DNA from: Lysobacterales bacterium
Lineage (GTDB): Bacteria; Pseudomonadota; Gammaproteobacteria; Xanthomonadales; Xanthomonadaceae
Direction: 5' to 3'
Length of the DNA stretch: 64,000 bases
Assembly (NCBI GenBank): GCA_017302135.1
Contig: JAFLDZ010000001.1
Location: 372,001-436,000, forward strand
Shown: one piece after another, positions 1 to 8,254 of the stretch
Layout of the letters: the number at the start of each line of letters is the position of its first letter
Numbering within the stretch: the first letter of the stretch is position 1
Translations under genes and position numbers: made by a program
The notes under the pieces: model-generated
The model's database searches: none
What the model saw: the letters and a program-made list of their open reading frames with translations, nothing else
What the model was told of the DNA's origin: nothing

Positions 1-1843
1 CCGGCGCCAGTTCGCTGCGCGCGCCTTCCATCACATCCATGATCTCGCGCACGATCGAGGTCGGTACGATCCCGTGCTCGGCGTTGTATTCCAGCTGTCG
101 CTCGCGACGCCGGCCGGTTTCCTCCAGCGCGGTCTTCATCGAACGCGTCACCACGTCGGCGTAGAGGATCGCCTTGCCGCGCACGTTGCGCGCAGCGCGG
201 CCGATGGTCTGGATCAGCGAACCCGCCGAACGCAGGAACCCTTCCTTGTCGGCGTCGAGGATCGCGACCAGCGACACTTCCGGCATGTCCAGGCCTTCGC
301 GCAGCAGGTTGATGCCCACCAGCACATCGAATTTTCCGAGGCGCAGATCTCGGATGATTTCGACCCGTTCGACGGTCTCGATATCGGAGTGCAGATAGCG
401 CACGCGCACGCCGTGATCGCCCAGGTATTCGGTAAGGTTCTCGGCCATGCGTTTGGTCAGCGTGGTCACCAGCACGCGGTCGCCCATCGCCACGCGTTCG
501 CTGATCTCACCGAGCAGATCGTCGACCTGGGTGCCGACCGGACGGATTTCCACGGTCGGATCGATCAGCCCGGTCGGCCGCACCACCAGTTCGACCACCT
601 GGCCCTGCGACTTCTCGATTTCGTATTCGCGCGGCGTCGCCGACACGAAGATCGTGCGCGGCGAGCGCATTTCCCATTCCTCGAAGCGCAGCGGCCGGTT
701 GTCGAGCGCCGACGGCAGCCGGAAGCCGAATTCCACCAACGTTTCCTTGCGCGCGCGGTCGCCCTTGAACATCGCGCCGATCTGCGGCACGGTCACGTGC
801 GATTCGTCGACCACGAGCAGCGCGTCCGGGGTCAGATAGTCGAACAGGCACGGCGGCGCTTCGTTGGGCATGCGCCCGGTCAAGTGCCGCGAATAGTTTT
901 CGATGCCGCTGCAGAAGCCGACTTCGGCCATCATCTCCAGATCGAACTGGGTGCGCTGCGCCAGACGTTGCGCTTCCACCAGCTTGTTCGCGGCGTACAG
1001 GTATTCCAGGCGTTCGCGCAGTTCGACCTTGATCGCCTCGATCGCATCCAGCACCGTGCGTCGCGTGGTGACGTAATGCGACTTCGGATAGATGGTGTAG
1101 CGCGGCAGTTTGCGCAATGTTTCGCCGGTCAGTGGATCGAACACCGTCAGCTGTTCGATCTCACCATCGAACAGTTCGACACGCAGCGCTTCGACATCGG
1201 ATTCGGCCGGGTGCACGTCGATCACCTCGCCGCGCACGCGATACGTGCCGCGTCGCAGTTCGGTGTCGTTGCGCGAATACTGCATCGCGGTGAGGCGGTT
1301 GATCAGTTCGCGCTGGTCGATGCGCTCGCCGCGCACCATGTGCAGCACCATCTTGAAGTATTCGTTGGGGTCGCCCAGGCCGTAGATCGCCGAGACCGTG
1401 CACACGATGATCGCGTCGCGGCGTTCCAGCAGCGCCTTGGTCGCCGACAGCCGCATCTGTTCGATGTGCTCGTTGATCGAGCTGTCCTTCTCGATGAACG
1501 TATCGCTGGACGGCACGTAGGCTTCGGGCTGGTAGTAGTCGTAATAGCTGACGAAATACTCGACCGCGTTGTGCGGGAAGAACGCCTTGAACTCGCCGTA
1601 GAGCTGCGCCGCCAGGGTCTTGTTGTGCGCCATCACCAGGGTCGGCTTCTGCACCGCCTGGATCACGTTGGCGATGGTGTAGGTCTTGCCCGAGCCGGTC
1701 ACGCCCAGCAGCGTCTGCTTCGCCAACCCACTGTTGAAACCATCGATCAGCGCCGCGATCGCCTGCGGCTGATCGCCGGCGGGCTCGTAGGGCGCCACCA
1801 GCTGGAAGGGGGTGTCGGACAGATGGCGTACGTGTTCGTTCAT
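1..1843 (-). CDS. uvrB: UvrABC system protein B, 3' end cut by window edge
   Basis: Damage-recognition helicase of nucleotide excision repair; it is loaded by UvrA and recruits UvrC. The visible 614 codons begin [15 protein letters not shown]. They contain the Walker A motif [10 protein letters not shown] near residue 43, the damage-binding hairpin with its [10 protein letters not shown] tyrosines, the DEAH-like box VVDESHVT, and the C-terminal helicase motifs ending in QTIGRAARN. The C-terminal UVR domain lies beyond base 1. The ATG at 1843-1841 is the family start. The gene is divergent from the pseudopilin gene, with 154 bp between them. Identification is certain. Confidence 0.98.
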   Translation of the reverse strand, partial: MNEHVRHLSDTPFQLVAPYEPAGDQPQAIAALIDGFNSGLAKQTLLGVTGSGKTYTIANVIQAVQKPTLVMAHNKTLAAQLYGEFKAFFPHNAVEYFVSYYDYYQPEAYVPSSDTFIEKDSSINEHIEQMRLSATKALLERRDAIIVCTVSAIYGLGDPNEYFKMVLHMVRGERIDQRELINRLTAMQYSRNDTELRRGTYRVRGEVIDVHPAESDVEALRVELFDGEIEQLTVFDPLTGETLRKLPRYTIYPKSHYVTTRRTVLDAIEAIKVELRERLEYLYAANKLVEAQRLAQRTQFDLEMMAEVGFCSGIENYSRHLTGRMPNEAPPCLFDYLTPDALLVVDESHVTVPQIGAMFKGDRARKETLVEFGFRLPSALDNRPLRFEEWEMRSPRTIFVSATPREYEIEKSQGQVVELVVRPTGLIDPTVEIRPVGTQVDDLLGEISERVAMGDRVLVTTLTKRMAENLTEYLGDHGVRVRYLHSDIETVERVEIIRDLRLGKFDVLVGINLLREGLDMPEVSLVAILDADKEGFLRSAGSLIQTIGRAARNVRGKAILYADVVTRSMKTALEETGRRRERQLEYNAEHGIVPTSIVREIMDVMEGARSELAP

Positions 1844-1997
1844 CGCGGGCGTCGACAGGTCAAGCACGGAAGTCTAGCGGGTCGTCGCGGCACACAGCGG
1901 GTTTTTCCTACAACGGAATGCGGCTGTCGCCGATGCCGCGCGAGCGCGCGCCTGCCGACACTGAACTCCCGTTCATCACGCGCACCGGAGTCCGCTC

Positions 1998-2561
1998 ATG
2001 TCCCGCCCTCGCCCGCCCCTGTCGTCCCATCGCCGTGTCCACGGCTTCACCCTGCTGGATCTGCTGATCGCGTTGACCATTCTCGGCATCCTGTTCGGCA
2101 TCGCCATTCCCGGCCTGAAGAACGCCGTCGCCCGGGTCCAGGCCGGCTCGGCGCGCAGCGCCATCACCGCGACCCTGTTCGACGCGCAGCGGCACGCCAC
2201 CGTCCTCGGGCGTGAAATCGTGATCTGCCCCGGCGAGTCGCAGTGCGTCGGCGGCGCCGATTGGAGCCATGGCTGGCTCGCGTTCATCGACCACAACGGC
2301 GACCGCATGCACGGCCCCGGCGAGCAGATCGTCCGCCAGGAACCCAAACTGCCCGCCGGTGTGCGCCTGCGCGGCAGCGTCGGCCGCCCCCGCATCGTCT
2401 ATCAACCCAACGGCGGCAATGCCGGCGCGAACATCACCTTCACGCTGTGCGACCGCCGCGGCGCCAGAGACGCACTGGCGCTGATCCTCTCCAACGGCGG
2501 ACGCCTGCGCAGCGCACGCGCCACTGCGGCGGCCGGGGCTTCCTGCGCGGCCGGGCTGTGA
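1998..2561 (+). CDS. GspH/FimT-type minor pseudopilin
   Basis: A 187-aa prepilin-like protein, probably a minor subunit that helps initiate a type IV pilus or type II secretion pseudopilus in the inner membrane. A short basic leader ends in Gly16, followed by FTLLDLLIALTILGILFGIA, the class III signal and membrane helix cut by prepilin peptidase. The rest fits a GspH domain: a beta-rich C-terminal part with two or three cysteines and a disulfide-like pair near the end. The usual glutamate at mature position 5 is aspartate here. A GGAG ribosome site precedes the ATG. No other pilus gene lies next to it; single FimT genes are common in xanthomonads. The exact paralogue is not assigned. Confidence 0.85.
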   Translation: MSRPRPPLSSHRRVHGFTLLDLLIALTILGILFGIAIPGLKNAVARVQAGSARSAITATLFDAQRHATVLGREIVICPGESQCVGGADWSHGWLAFIDHNGDRMHGPGEQIVRQEPKLPAGVRLRGSVGRPRIVYQPNGGNAGANITFTLCDRRGARDALALILSNGGRLRSARATAAAGASCAAGL

Positions 2562-2640
2562 TCGGTGTCGTGCTTCAGCGCACCGGCCACGCGCGTCGCG
2601 CTTGATCGGACCGGGCCGGGCCATTAGGATATGCAGCCCC

Positions 2641-2717
2641 GCCCGAATAGCTCAGCCGGTTAGAGCACTTGACTGTTAATCAGGGGGTCGTTGGTTCGAG
2701 TCCAACTTCGGGCGCCA
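2641..2717 (+). tRNA. tRNA-Asn (GTT)
   Basis: Complete cloverleaf. The acceptor arm is 2641-2647 paired with 2707-2713, anticodon GTT is at 2675-2677 in loop CTGTTAA, the T-loop is GGTTCGAGTCC, and the 3' CCA is encoded at 2715-2717. Confidence 0.98.
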
Positions 2718-2728
2718 GTATTTCACGC

Positions 2729-2758
2729 ACAAAGGCCGCGAGCGATCGCGGCCTTTGT
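2729..2758 (+). terminator. Rho-independent terminator after tRNA-Asn
   Basis: Two perfect 13-base arms (2729-2741 and 2746-2758) enclose a GCGA loop, starting 11 bases after the tRNA CCA. The T-tract lies inside the stem end (CCTTTGT) and is short, but the hairpin is very stable. Confidence 0.75.
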
Positions 2759-3065
2759 CGTTTCCGGTCAGTCGCAATGCCAGCCTGCTCGCTGTGCAGT
2801 GATCCTCCGACCGATCGATCTCCGCCACCACGCAGCCGCTCTGCCGCTTCGCGAGTCGTGGGCCATGAACCGAATCGATTCTCCAAGCCGACTCTTCGGG
2901 CTCGATGCGATCGTGAGTCATCCACATCAATGGCTTGAAGCCGCGATGAAACAAGATGTTTCAACCGGGCTGCTTCAATCAGGCTGTTCAATCGGCTGCT
3001 CCAGTCGGGCCGCAATGACCGGCAGATCCAGACCACCCACCCCGATCCGGAGCCGCCGCGCTGGC
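2759..3065. other. Non-coding stretch between tRNA-Asn and the toxin-antitoxin pair
   Basis: About 300 bases with no credible gene on either strand: open frames are short, lack ribosome sites and resemble no family. No strong repeat was seen. It ends in the promoter of the downstream antitoxin gene. Confidence 0.6.
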
Positions 3066-3111
3066 TTGCAATTCCGGAAATCGCCAGTAGTATTACGTTT
3101 GTTATAACTAC
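3066..3111 (+). promoter_or_regulatory. Candidate promoter and operator of the AbrB-Doc pair
   Basis: A sigma-70-like pair, TTGCAA (3066-3071) and TAGTAT (3088-3093) with a 16-bp spacer, lies about 35 bp before the antitoxin ATG. An imperfect dyad with arms GTAGT (3087-3091) and ACTAC (3107-3111) overlaps the -10 box. AbrB-fold antitoxins usually repress their own operon by binding such dyads, so autoregulation is inferred. Confidence 0.45.
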
Positions 3112-3127
3112 ATTCTGTGAGCACGAC

Positions 3128-3349
3128 ATGAAACTGAAGATCAGCAGCATCGGCAACTCCGCCGGCGTGATCCTGCCCAAAGAACTGCTGGCCCGTCTGC
3201 GCCTGGAAAAAGGCGATGAACTCTATGCGCTGGAAACCCCCGACGGCATCAAGCTGACCCGCTACGACCCGCAACTCGCCGCCCAGATGGAAGTGGCCGA
3301 GCAGGTCATGCGTGAGGACCGCCACGTCCTGCACAAGCTCGCGCAATAA
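3128..3349 (+). CDS. AbrB/MazE-fold antitoxin
   Basis: A 73-aa protein of the SpoVT/AbrB swapped-hairpin family. KLKISSIGNSAGVILPKELL is the DNA-binding half, followed by LRLEKGDELYALETPDGIKL. The last 25 residues (AAQMEVAEQVMREDRHVLHK) form a helix of the kind that blocks a partner toxin. It matches the 'addiction module antidote' type paired with Doc rather than the MazEF type. It should neutralise the Doc protein encoded 16 bp downstream and repress the shared promoter. Start ATG 3128 is the only good one. Confidence 0.9.
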   Translation: MKLKISSIGNSAGVILPKELLARLRLEKGDELYALETPDGIKLTRYDPQLAAQMEVAEQVMREDRHVLHKLAQ

Positions 3350-3365
3350 GACGGGGGACATCATC

Positions 3366-3794
3366 ATGATCGTCTGGATCGAAAAAACCCTCACGCTGGC
3401 CATCCACGAGCGCCAGCTTGCCGAACACGGCGGCGGCACCGGCGTACGCGACGAAGCCCTGCTCGACTCCGCGCTGGCGCGACCGCAGCAGTTGTTCGCA
3501 TACGGCGACCCGCCGCCGGACCTCGCAGCGCTGGCCGCCAGCCTTGCCTACGGTCTTGCGCGCAATCATCCGTTCGTCGACGGCAACAAGCGCACCGCGC
3601 ACGTCTGCTATCGCGTCTTCCTCGCGCTCAACGACGCACGGTTCGTCGCATCGGATGAAGAGAAATACATCACCATGCTCAAGCTCGCCGAAGGCGGCCT
3701 CACCGAAGACGAGCTCACCGCATGGCTACGCGCGCATCTCGTGCTGGATACCGGCAACGCCGTGAACGAAACACCCGCAGCATATTCGCGGTAA
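3366..3794 (+). CDS. doc: Doc family toxin (Fic fold)
   Basis: A 142-aa death-on-curing protein. The catalytic motif NHPFVDGNKRTAH near residue 67 fits the Doc signature HxFxD(A/G)NKR, which in P1 Doc phosphorylates EF-Tu and stops translation; the same activity is inferred. The leading part (WIEKTLTLAIHERQLAEHGG) carries the usual Doc helix and 'GxRDEALLDSAL' segment, so the gene looks intact. ATG 3366 is chosen over a frame extension to 3312, because the extension would overlap the antitoxin and encode an unrelated N-terminus. It is operonic with the antitoxin. Confidence 0.9.
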   Translation: MIVWIEKTLTLAIHERQLAEHGGGTGVRDEALLDSALARPQQLFAYGDPPPDLAALAASLAYGLARNHPFVDGNKRTAHVCYRVFLALNDARFVASDEEKYITMLKLAEGGLTEDELTAWLRAHLVLDTGNAVNETPAAYSR

Positions 3795-4453
3795 ACATCC
3801 CCCGGCAAAGCCGGAGGATGGGAGGAGAGCCCCTCAAAGGGGCCGAACACCATGTACCGCCTGCAGGCGGCAGAGCTCGATCCCTTCTCCCGTCGGGAGA
3901 AGGTGGCACGTAGCGCCGGATGAGGGTACGGCGAAGCCACGCATGTCCGAACCATCGCACCTTCGCCGTACCCTCACCCCTACCCCTCTCCCGGTGGGAG
4001 AGGGCATTTGAAGCCGGCCGCCGCAACGGTCGAACCCGTGAAGTCCCCCGGCAGAGCGGGGGGGTTCTCTTGGAGCGAATAGCCGGTGCTCGAACCTCAC
4101 CGCCGCCTACGTGGGGCTCAAGACTCCGCGCGCAGGGTTCGGAACCGCGGCGGCGGGGTGATCTGCTCCGCCGCTGCTGCTGTCGCACACCAACCCTGAT
4201 GAACATTTCATCATCCACGCGGCTCGAAGCCGCGCGCACGGGGCTGCCGAACTGCAGCGCCGGGGCTGTTTGCCCCGACTCCGCAGCTCCCGCGCACCAA
4301 CGTTGATGAAATTTTCACCATCGATGAGGCGCAAAGCCTCACCGGTGGAGCGGTCCAACCCCGGCGGCGGAGCATTGCGCTCCGCCGCCGCAGTTCCAGA
4401 CTCCAACGACGACGCTCCGGGCGGCACGCAGGCCGCCCGGAGCACCGCCCCAC
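3795..4453. repeat. Array of hairpin-forming intergenic repeats
   Basis: A gene-free stretch packed with inverted repeats. They include CTTCTCCCGTCGGGAGAAG (3889-3907), a perfect 15-bp pair at 3922-3936 and 3961-3975 with a 24-base loop, and CCCTCTCCCGGTGGGAGAGGG. From about 4085, roughly three degenerate units of about 100 bp follow. Each holds a GC-rich hairpin (for example GAGGCGCAAAGCCTC or GCGGCTCGAAGCCGC) and an AT-rich core. Two of the cores are GATGAACATTTCATCATC (4198-4215) and GATGAAATTTTCACCATC (4305-4322). Several frames are open here but none looks like a protein. Confidence 0.65.
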
Positions 4454-4930
4454 TCAACTGCCGGCCGGCGCCGACGGCTCCGCACGCCGGGAGGTCTTGC
4501 CGAACCGCGCCGACAGCGCCTGCCGCAGCCCTTCCAGGCCCTGATTGCGGCCGGAGACCTTCAGCAAGGCATAGCCTTCCAGCGACGCGTTCATCACATC
4601 GCTGCCCAACGCGGTCTCCGAATCCTCGGCGCGCTCGGTCAAACGACGCAGCCGCGCCAGTCGCGGCCGCAGCACGTCCACCGCCGCCAGATCCGCCCGC
4701 GCTTCCGCCAGATCGAAGCTGGGCGGAATCACCTGCGGGTTCTGCTCCAGCACCGTCAAGGTCTGCCGGCAGAACGCCTCCGACTTGTCGCCCATCTTGG
4801 TCAGCCCGCGACGTTCGTCGGGCTGCAGCGCCACCAGCCCCGTCAATCGCGCCTCCAGTGTCGCCAGCGCCGCATCTATCGCATCCAGGTCGTCGGCACT
4901 CAACGCCAACGACATCAGGTTCTGTGTCAT
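4454..4930 (-). CDS. Conserved protein of unknown function, 158 aa
   Basis: I do not know a function. The protein is soluble, probably all-helical, with no signal peptide or membrane segment. It resembles a widespread uncharacterised family with a GDKSEAFCRQTL segment near residue 47, then NPQVIPPSFDLAEARADL, a leucine/arginine-rich helix (VLRPRLARLRRLTERAEDSE) and a GSDVMNASLEGYALLKV end. The start ATG at 4930 is preceded on the minus strand by AAGAGGATCGAGCG. Upstream extension gives an Arg-rich, non-conserved N-terminus and was rejected. The hairpin array lies directly downstream. Confidence 0.75.
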   Translation of the reverse strand: MTQNLMSLALSADDLDAIDAALATLEARLTGLVALQPDERRGLTKMGDKSEAFCRQTLTVLEQNPQVIPPSFDLAEARADLAAVDVLRPRLARLRRLTERAEDSETALGSDVMNASLEGYALLKVSGRNQGLEGLRQALSARFGKTSRRAEPSAPAGS

Positions 4931-5084
4931 CGCTCGATCCTCTTCTTGATGCCCGGGACCATTCCCGGCGCGCAAGCAGCATCGCGAAACGATGGCCCGT
5001 TGAATGTCGGTGCATGCCACGATCGCGGGTAGGGATTTTCCGACACGGCGGCGTCTCACTCACCCCAACAACGCGCACCGTTCT

Positions 5085-5142
5085 CCTTCCCCCCGCGCAG
5101 CGGGGAGAAGGTGGCCGAAGGCCGGATGAGGGGCGCTTTTCG
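5085..5142. repeat. Intergenic palindromic repeat, left of the restriction locus
   Basis: The 264-bp gap before the hsdR stop contains CTTCCCCCCGCGCAGCGGGGAGAAGG, a near-palindrome, then GTGGCCGAAGGCCGGATGAGGGGCGCTTTTCG. The same family occurs at 3889-3927 and 14249-14518. The last 15 bases (5128-5142) recur as an exact inverted copy at 14249-14263 and 14457-14471, on the other side of the locus. Confidence 0.8.
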
Positions 5143-5194
5143 AGTCTGTAGGGATCACATGCACCGAGCCTTTACGCCCTCCTATGGCAATGAA

Positions 5195-8100
5195 TCAGAG
5201 CGGCGGTCGGTTCACGATCGAAAACACGATGTCGCCGACCTGTCGGCGGAATGCCTCGTTTTCGACGTACTGCTTGTACACCTGCGTGTCGTCCTTCAGC
5301 AGACGCTGCATGGCGCGGGCCAGCGCCATGTCGTACGCGATCCGCGCGGTGTGCGGTGTGTTTTCCCTTGCATCCTGAAATGCGGCATCGGCCGCCACCT
5401 TCGGCGCGACATCCTCGCGCAGCCGTTTCACCACTCTGTCGGCATCGTCGAACAACGTGCCGAACTGCTCATTGAAGACCTTGAGGATATTGCTCAGCCG
5501 GTCGAGTTCCGGTTCGGGCTTGCGCCCGCCCGCCTCGGTCGGCACCGGTTCGATCTCGGATTCCTTGTCTTCCAGCGCGATCTCCTGCATCGCTTTCTTC
5601 TCGACCCGATAGCTGTCCATATCGATCGACTCGAGGATGCCTTTCGCAAGATCCTCGTCCTGAGGCGCCGGCAGCTTGGGAATCAGCATATTGAGAAAGA
5701 TCGACAGCTTTTCCCATTCGACGTTGTTGTAGGGAATGATCGATGACAGGAAGGCATAGGTGCGGCAGAACACCTTGGCCTTGCTCTTGAAGTCGATCTT
5801 CGCGTCTTCGTCCAGCGTTTCAATGTAGACATCGCGACAGGCATCGAGAATCGGGTCGAGCTGATCGCGATCCGCACCCCCAAGAAACCTGGCTGCCAGG
5901 TCCCGCACCTGCTCAGGCGCATACACCTGGGCACCATCCAGCGCCGTTTTCAGGTCGTGCAGCTTGTTCGGATCGGTTTCATCGGCAAGCAATGTGGTGC
6001 GGTAATAATCCTGGAACGCCAGGGTCACCGCCTCCTGATTGTCCTGAAAATCCAGTACGAAGCAGTCGTGCTTCTGCGGATGCGCACGGTTGAGGCGCGA
6101 CAGCGTCTGCACCGCCTTGATGTTCGACAAGGGCTTGTCCACGTACATCGTGTGCAGCAGCGGCTCGTCGTAACCGGTCTGGAACTTGTCGGCGCAGATC
6201 AGAAACCGGTACGGGTCGCTTTGGATCTTGTCGGCAATGTCCTTGCTCGGAAATTCATTGAGCGTGGCTTCGGTGTACTTGGCGCCGCCGTACTCGTGCT
6301 CGCCGGAGAAAGCGACGATGGCGCGATAGGGGCTTTTCCGCTGTTCGAGATAGGTTTTGAATGCATGGAAGTATTGAATCGCACGCTCGATGCCGCTGGT
6401 GACCACCATCGCGCGGGCCTTGCCGCCGATCTTGCCGGCGGCCATCACCTGCTCGTGAAAGTGATCGACCATGATTTCGGCTTTCCGGCGGATGGCGTGG
6501 TCGTGGCTTTCAACGTAGCGGCGCAGCTTCTTTTTCGCCTTCTTCGTATCGAACTCCGGGTCGTTCTCGATCTTCTTGACCAGCTTGTAGTAACTGCCGA
6601 CCGGGGTATAGGCCTTCAGCACATCCAGAATGAAGCCTTCCTCCACCGCCTGCTTCATCGTGTAGGCATGGAAAGGACGATGCTTCACCTTGCCGTCGGC
6701 GTCCGGCGGCAGGGGCACGCCGAAGATTTCCAGCGTCTTGTTCTTGGGCGTGGCGGTGAAGGCGAAATAGCTGGCGTTGTCCAGCATCTTGCGCGCGGCC
6801 ATGCGCTGTTCCAGCGCTGCGTTGACGGTGTCCTCGGGGTCTGGCGCACTGTCGTCGGAGACATCCGCGCTTTCGCCCGCGACCGCGTCGCTCAATGCCT
6901 GACTCATCGCCGCCGAGGTCTTGCCGCCCTGGCTGGAGTGCGCCTCGTCGATGACGATGGCAAAGCGCTTGCCGGCATCCAATGCGATTTCATCGAGGAT
7001 GAACGGGAATTTCTGCACCGTCGAAACGATGATCTTCTTGCCCTCCTGGATGAAGCGGCGCAGATCGCCCGCACGTTGCGCATGGCCTACGGTGGCGCGG
7101 ACCTGCATGAAGCCTTTGATAGTCTTCTGGATCTGGTCGTCCAGAATGCGACGGTCGGTGACCACGATGACCGAATCGAACACATCTCCCGCACCGCTAT
7201 CCGCTGGCTCCAGAGCAGGCTTGAGGCCGATCAACTGGTGCGCCAGCCACGCGATGGAGTTGGACTTGCCGCTGCCGGCGGAATGCTGGATGAGATAACG
7301 CTGCCCTGCGCCCTTCGCACGCGCATCGGCCAGCATTTTGCGCACAGCGTCGAGCTGGTGATAGCGCGGCCAGATCTGCGTGCGTTTCTTCTTGCCGGTC
7401 TTCGGGTCTTTCTCTTCGACGATCTGCGCGTAATGTTCCAGGATGTCGGTCAGTCCCTGAGGAGTCAGCGCTTCCTTCCACAGGTAGTCAGTCTTCAGAC
7501 CATGCGGGTTGGGCGGGTTGCCGGCGCCGTCGCGGTGGCCCTTGTTGAACGGCAGGAACCACGAGGCCTTGCCCTTGAGTTCGGTACACATGCGCACTTC
7601 GGCATCGTCCACGGCGAAATGCACTGCGCAGCGGCCGAACTCGAACAGCCGCTCGCGCGGGTCGCGGTCGCGCTTGTACTGCTCGATCGCATCGGCCACG
7701 GTCTGTTTGGTCAGGCTGTTCTTCAGCTCGAACGTGGCGATGGGCAGGCCGTTGATGAACAGCGCCAGGTCCAGGGCGCGGCGGGTCGCGTCGAGGCTGT
7801 AGGCCAATTGCCGCGTCACCGAGAAGCGGTTCTGCGCATGCCGCGCCGCAGCGGTGGCATTGCCTTCCGAGGGTGTGCCGTAGAAAAGATCGAAGTGCAG
7901 CGGCCCGTCATCGATGCCCTTGCGCAGCACATCGACCACGCCGCGCTTGCCGATCTCGCCCGACAGCCGCGCCAGAAACTTGAGGCGGGCGATGTCTTTC
8001 GCATCTCCCGCATTCGCCATGGCCAGCTTGGCGAACGCCACCGGCTGCGTCGCCAGCAGGAAGGCGAACAGCTGCGGCACGTCAATGGCGTGCGCGCGGT

Positions 8101-8254
8101 CGAAATCCTGCGGGCTGCCGGCGGTGAAGCCGGTGCCGCCGTAGGCCGGCGGCGGCTCTGCGACGCGGTTCGCCAGCACCGCCAGACCGTCGGTGCCGGT
8201 CATCTGGCGCACGATCAGGCTTTCGAGGGCTTTTTCGGACAGATCGGTGGTCAT
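5195..8254 (-). CDS. hsdR: Type I restriction enzyme, HsdR motor/nuclease subunit
   Basis: A 1019-aa translocase-endonuclease of a type I system; with HsdM and HsdS it cuts unmodified foreign DNA far from the recognition site. The N-terminal nuclease domain carries the catalytic ELK of IATFELKNSLTKQT near residue 170. The helicase has Walker A QHSAGSGKSNSIAW near 322, the DEAH box VIDEAHSSQGG near 435, motif III FAFTATPKNK and motif VI LSRLNRAHPQK. The C-terminal helical part is present (LSNILKVFNEQFGTLF). All motifs are intact. The start overlaps the hsdS stop by ATGA, implying translational coupling. Confidence 0.97.
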   Translation of the reverse strand: MTTDLSEKALESLIVRQMTGTDGLAVLANRVAEPPPAYGGTGFTAGSPQDFDRAHAIDVPQLFAFLLATQPVAFAKLAMANAGDAKDIARLKFLARLSGEIGKRGVVDVLRKGIDDGPLHFDLFYGTPSEGNATAAARHAQNRFSVTRQLAYSLDATRRALDLALFINGLPIATFELKNSLTKQTVADAIEQYKRDRDPRERLFEFGRCAVHFAVDDAEVRMCTELKGKASWFLPFNKGHRDGAGNPPNPHGLKTDYLWKEALTPQGLTDILEHYAQIVEEKDPKTGKKKRTQIWPRYHQLDAVRKMLADARAKGAGQRYLIQHSAGSGKSNSIAWLAHQLIGLKPALEPADSGAGDVFDSVIVVTDRRILDDQIQKTIKGFMQVRATVGHAQRAGDLRRFIQEGKKIIVSTVQKFPFILDEIALDAGKRFAIVIDEAHSSQGGKTSAAMSQALSDAVAGESADVSDDSAPDPEDTVNAALEQRMAARKMLDNASYFAFTATPKNKTLEIFGVPLPPDADGKVKHRPFHAYTMKQAVEEGFILDVLKAYTPVGSYYKLVKKIENDPEFDTKKAKKKLRRYVESHDHAIRRKAEIMVDHFHEQVMAAGKIGGKARAMVVTSGIERAIQYFHAFKTYLEQRKSPYRAIVAFSGEHEYGGAKYTEATLNEFPSKDIADKIQSDPYRFLICADKFQTGYDEPLLHTMYVDKPLSNIKAVQTLSRLNRAHPQKHDCFVLDFQDNQEAVTLAFQDYYRTTLLADETDPNKLHDLKTALDGAQVYAPEQVRDLAARFLGGADRDQLDPILDACRDVYIETLDEDAKIDFKSKAKVFCRTYAFLSSIIPYNNVEWEKLSIFLNMLIPKLPAPQDEDLAKGILESIDMDSYRVEKKAMQEIALEDKESEIEPVPTEAGGRKPEPELDRLSNILKVFNEQFGTLFDDADRVVKRLREDVAPKVAADAAFQDARENTPHTARIAYDMALARAMQRLLKDDTQVYKQYVENEAFRRQVGDIVFSIVNRPPL

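Noticed and set aside
74..2215. Long open frame opposite uvrB
   Set aside because: It is antisense to a clear uvrB, is rich in His/Arg/Gln as expected for a mirrored high-GC gene, and resembles no family.
4107..5078. Larger reading frames through the hairpin array as genes
   Set aside because: They read across repeats with Arg/Ala/Pro-rich low-complexity protein and overlap the supported 158-aa gene in another frame.
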